The position numbers were made by a program, and so were the translations under genes. A stretch of DNA of 64,000 bases from contig OX352773.1 in NCBI GenBank assembly GCA_947095535.1, positions 258,873,590 through 258,937,589 of the forward strand, written 5' to 3'. Every line of letters starts with the position of its first letter. Position 1 is the stretch's first letter. The notes beneath the pieces are model-generated. The model was not told the origin of the DNA. It saw only the letters and a list, made by a program, of their open reading frames with translations, and did no database searches. Of the stretch, positions 62,941 to 64,000 are shown piece after piece. The DNA comes from Poecilobothrus nobilitatus. Lineage: Eukaryota; Arthropoda; Insecta; Diptera; Dolichopodidae.

Positions 62941-64000
62941 AATACGTGACTTTCAGTCCTGCAAAAAAAATACTTTCAGTACTGAAAAAATCCTGCAAAA
63001 AATTACAAATTTCGATTCAAAAATCTTTTTGTTATCATTTGAATCCTTTATAAGCCTTTAAAAACATTTGGTTTTAAATACTGATAAATATTTAGGTATC
63101 TACAAATGGTCGCATTATATTCGGTCTGACAGTGTAACTGAAAGGTTTAATAAAAAGTCATGCATTTTTTTTTTTTATAGTTTATTTTATGAAAAATCCA
63201 TTAATTTTATTTGATAGATTTTTTTTTTAATTTTTTTTTTTTTTTTTTTGCTCTTTTTTCTTTAATTTTTATACTTTTTAGATATAATATATATTTATTT
63301 TTATATATATTTAATAATATATTTCACAGTTTATTGTCGATTCTCGACAGTCGATTTATGCCGAGATATTAAAATACATAATATTAACATATTGTTTAGA
63401 TTTTAATCCATTTTTTTTTTTTTTGTTTTTTTTTTTGTAATTTTTTTAATTTTTTTTTTTTTTTGTTTTTGTTTTATTTTAATTTAAATTATACAATATA
63501 GTTTTCTTTTTTTTATGCTTTTATATATTTATAATTAATTTTAAGTTTTTTTTTTCTCCTTATGTTTGTTGTGTGTTTTATTGTGTTTGTTTTTGTTTAT
63601 TATTTATTTCACACTAAAGATTTTTTTTTATAAATTTTTATTTTTATTTGTTGTTGTTGTTGTTTTTTTTTTTATTTTATATTTATAGTTTAATTTACTT
63701 GAAATTGTTAATAAAATTTAATTAATGAATTTATTTATGTAATGTTTATTTTCATCTGAGTTTTTATTTTCCTAGAAAAAAAAATTTACAAAATAAAAAC
63801 AAAAAATAAAAATAAATAAATAAATATATATATATATATATATAAAAATAAATTAAAACAAGAATGAGTTATAAAACCATAAGTAAAAAATGATTTGTCA
63901 TATAATATTAAAGTTCAGAGATATAATAATAATAATAAGTTACATTATAAAATAAAATAAAAATGTTGGTATGCAACAAATTACCACCATTTTGAATATA
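62941..64000. other. Low-complexity AT block at the window end
   Basis: 63170-63850 is dominated by T runs, then A-rich and TA-repeat DNA. I see no genes. Confidence 0.6.
63823..63844. repeat. (TA)n microsatellite
   Basis: About ten TA units following AAATAAATAAA repeats near the window end. Confidence 0.85.

Overview
The window is eukaryotic nuclear DNA, most likely from an insect and possibly a fly. It is extremely AT-rich, with dense poly(A)/poly(T) and (TA)n runs. Introns are short GT-AG types, one gene ends near AATAAA, and candidate TCAGT-type initiators are present. There are tRNA-derived SINEs, several non-LTR retrotransposon relics, and dispersed repeats with 'TATACCC' ends and (GGAC)n tracts of a kind familiar from fly genomes (that last comparison is from general knowledge, not a search). 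Nothing is bacterial, and there is no CRISPR, rRNA or intact tRNA gene.

Only one gene is well supported: a six-exon plus-strand gene at 54.8-61.35 kb. It encodes a predicted 510-residue protein with a signal peptide, two consecutive thrombospondin-N/laminin-G-like (TSPN) modules and a C-terminal hydrophobic segment. Its large introns 4 and 5 each carry a transposable-element insertion. Weaker coding candidates are a minus-strand 55-codon exon with good splice sites (3.08-3.24 kb), a minus-strand two-exon unit with a 43-residue ORF (18.7-19.37 kb), a minus-strand 33-nt microexon (40.85 kb), a plus-strand 77-codon ORF with a signal-anchor (51.1 kb) and an unassigned open frame at 6.04-6.30 kb. 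The rest of 0-54 kb reads as intergenic or long-intron sequence.

Mobile and repeated DNA makes up most of the recognisable content. (1) A SINE superfamily: copies at 459-734 and 46545-46808 with exact 12- and 14-bp target-site duplications, plus relatives at 6.36-6.88, 44.4 and 46.1 kb. (2) Non-LTR retrotransposon pieces: an endonuclease/RT relic on the minus strand at 14.0-15.5 kb, an RTE-like RT relic at 31.37-31.9 kb, and C-terminal scraps at 7.0-7.3 and 37.4 kb. (3) Terminal-inverted-repeat elements at 13.7, 19.9-20.85, 32.5-33.3, 39.4-39.9, 53.0 and 56.9-57.55 kb. (4) A modular dispersed repeat with three long copies (25.3-26.9, 29.8-31.4 and, inverted, 58.8-60.1 kb) and divergent cousins at 8.7-9.3, 27.1-28.4, 41.9-43.2 and 62.7-62.9 kb. 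The 42-kb copy is built of ~477-bp tandem modules. (5) Two further repeat pairs (1.56/52.75 kb; 2.3/37.7 kb).

The most interesting items are the tandem-TSPN membrane protein gene, the modular repeat superfamily with its conserved motifs and terminal hairpin, and the candidate microexon and small transcription unit. All calls come from reading the sequence and translated frames by eye. No database search or expression evidence was available.
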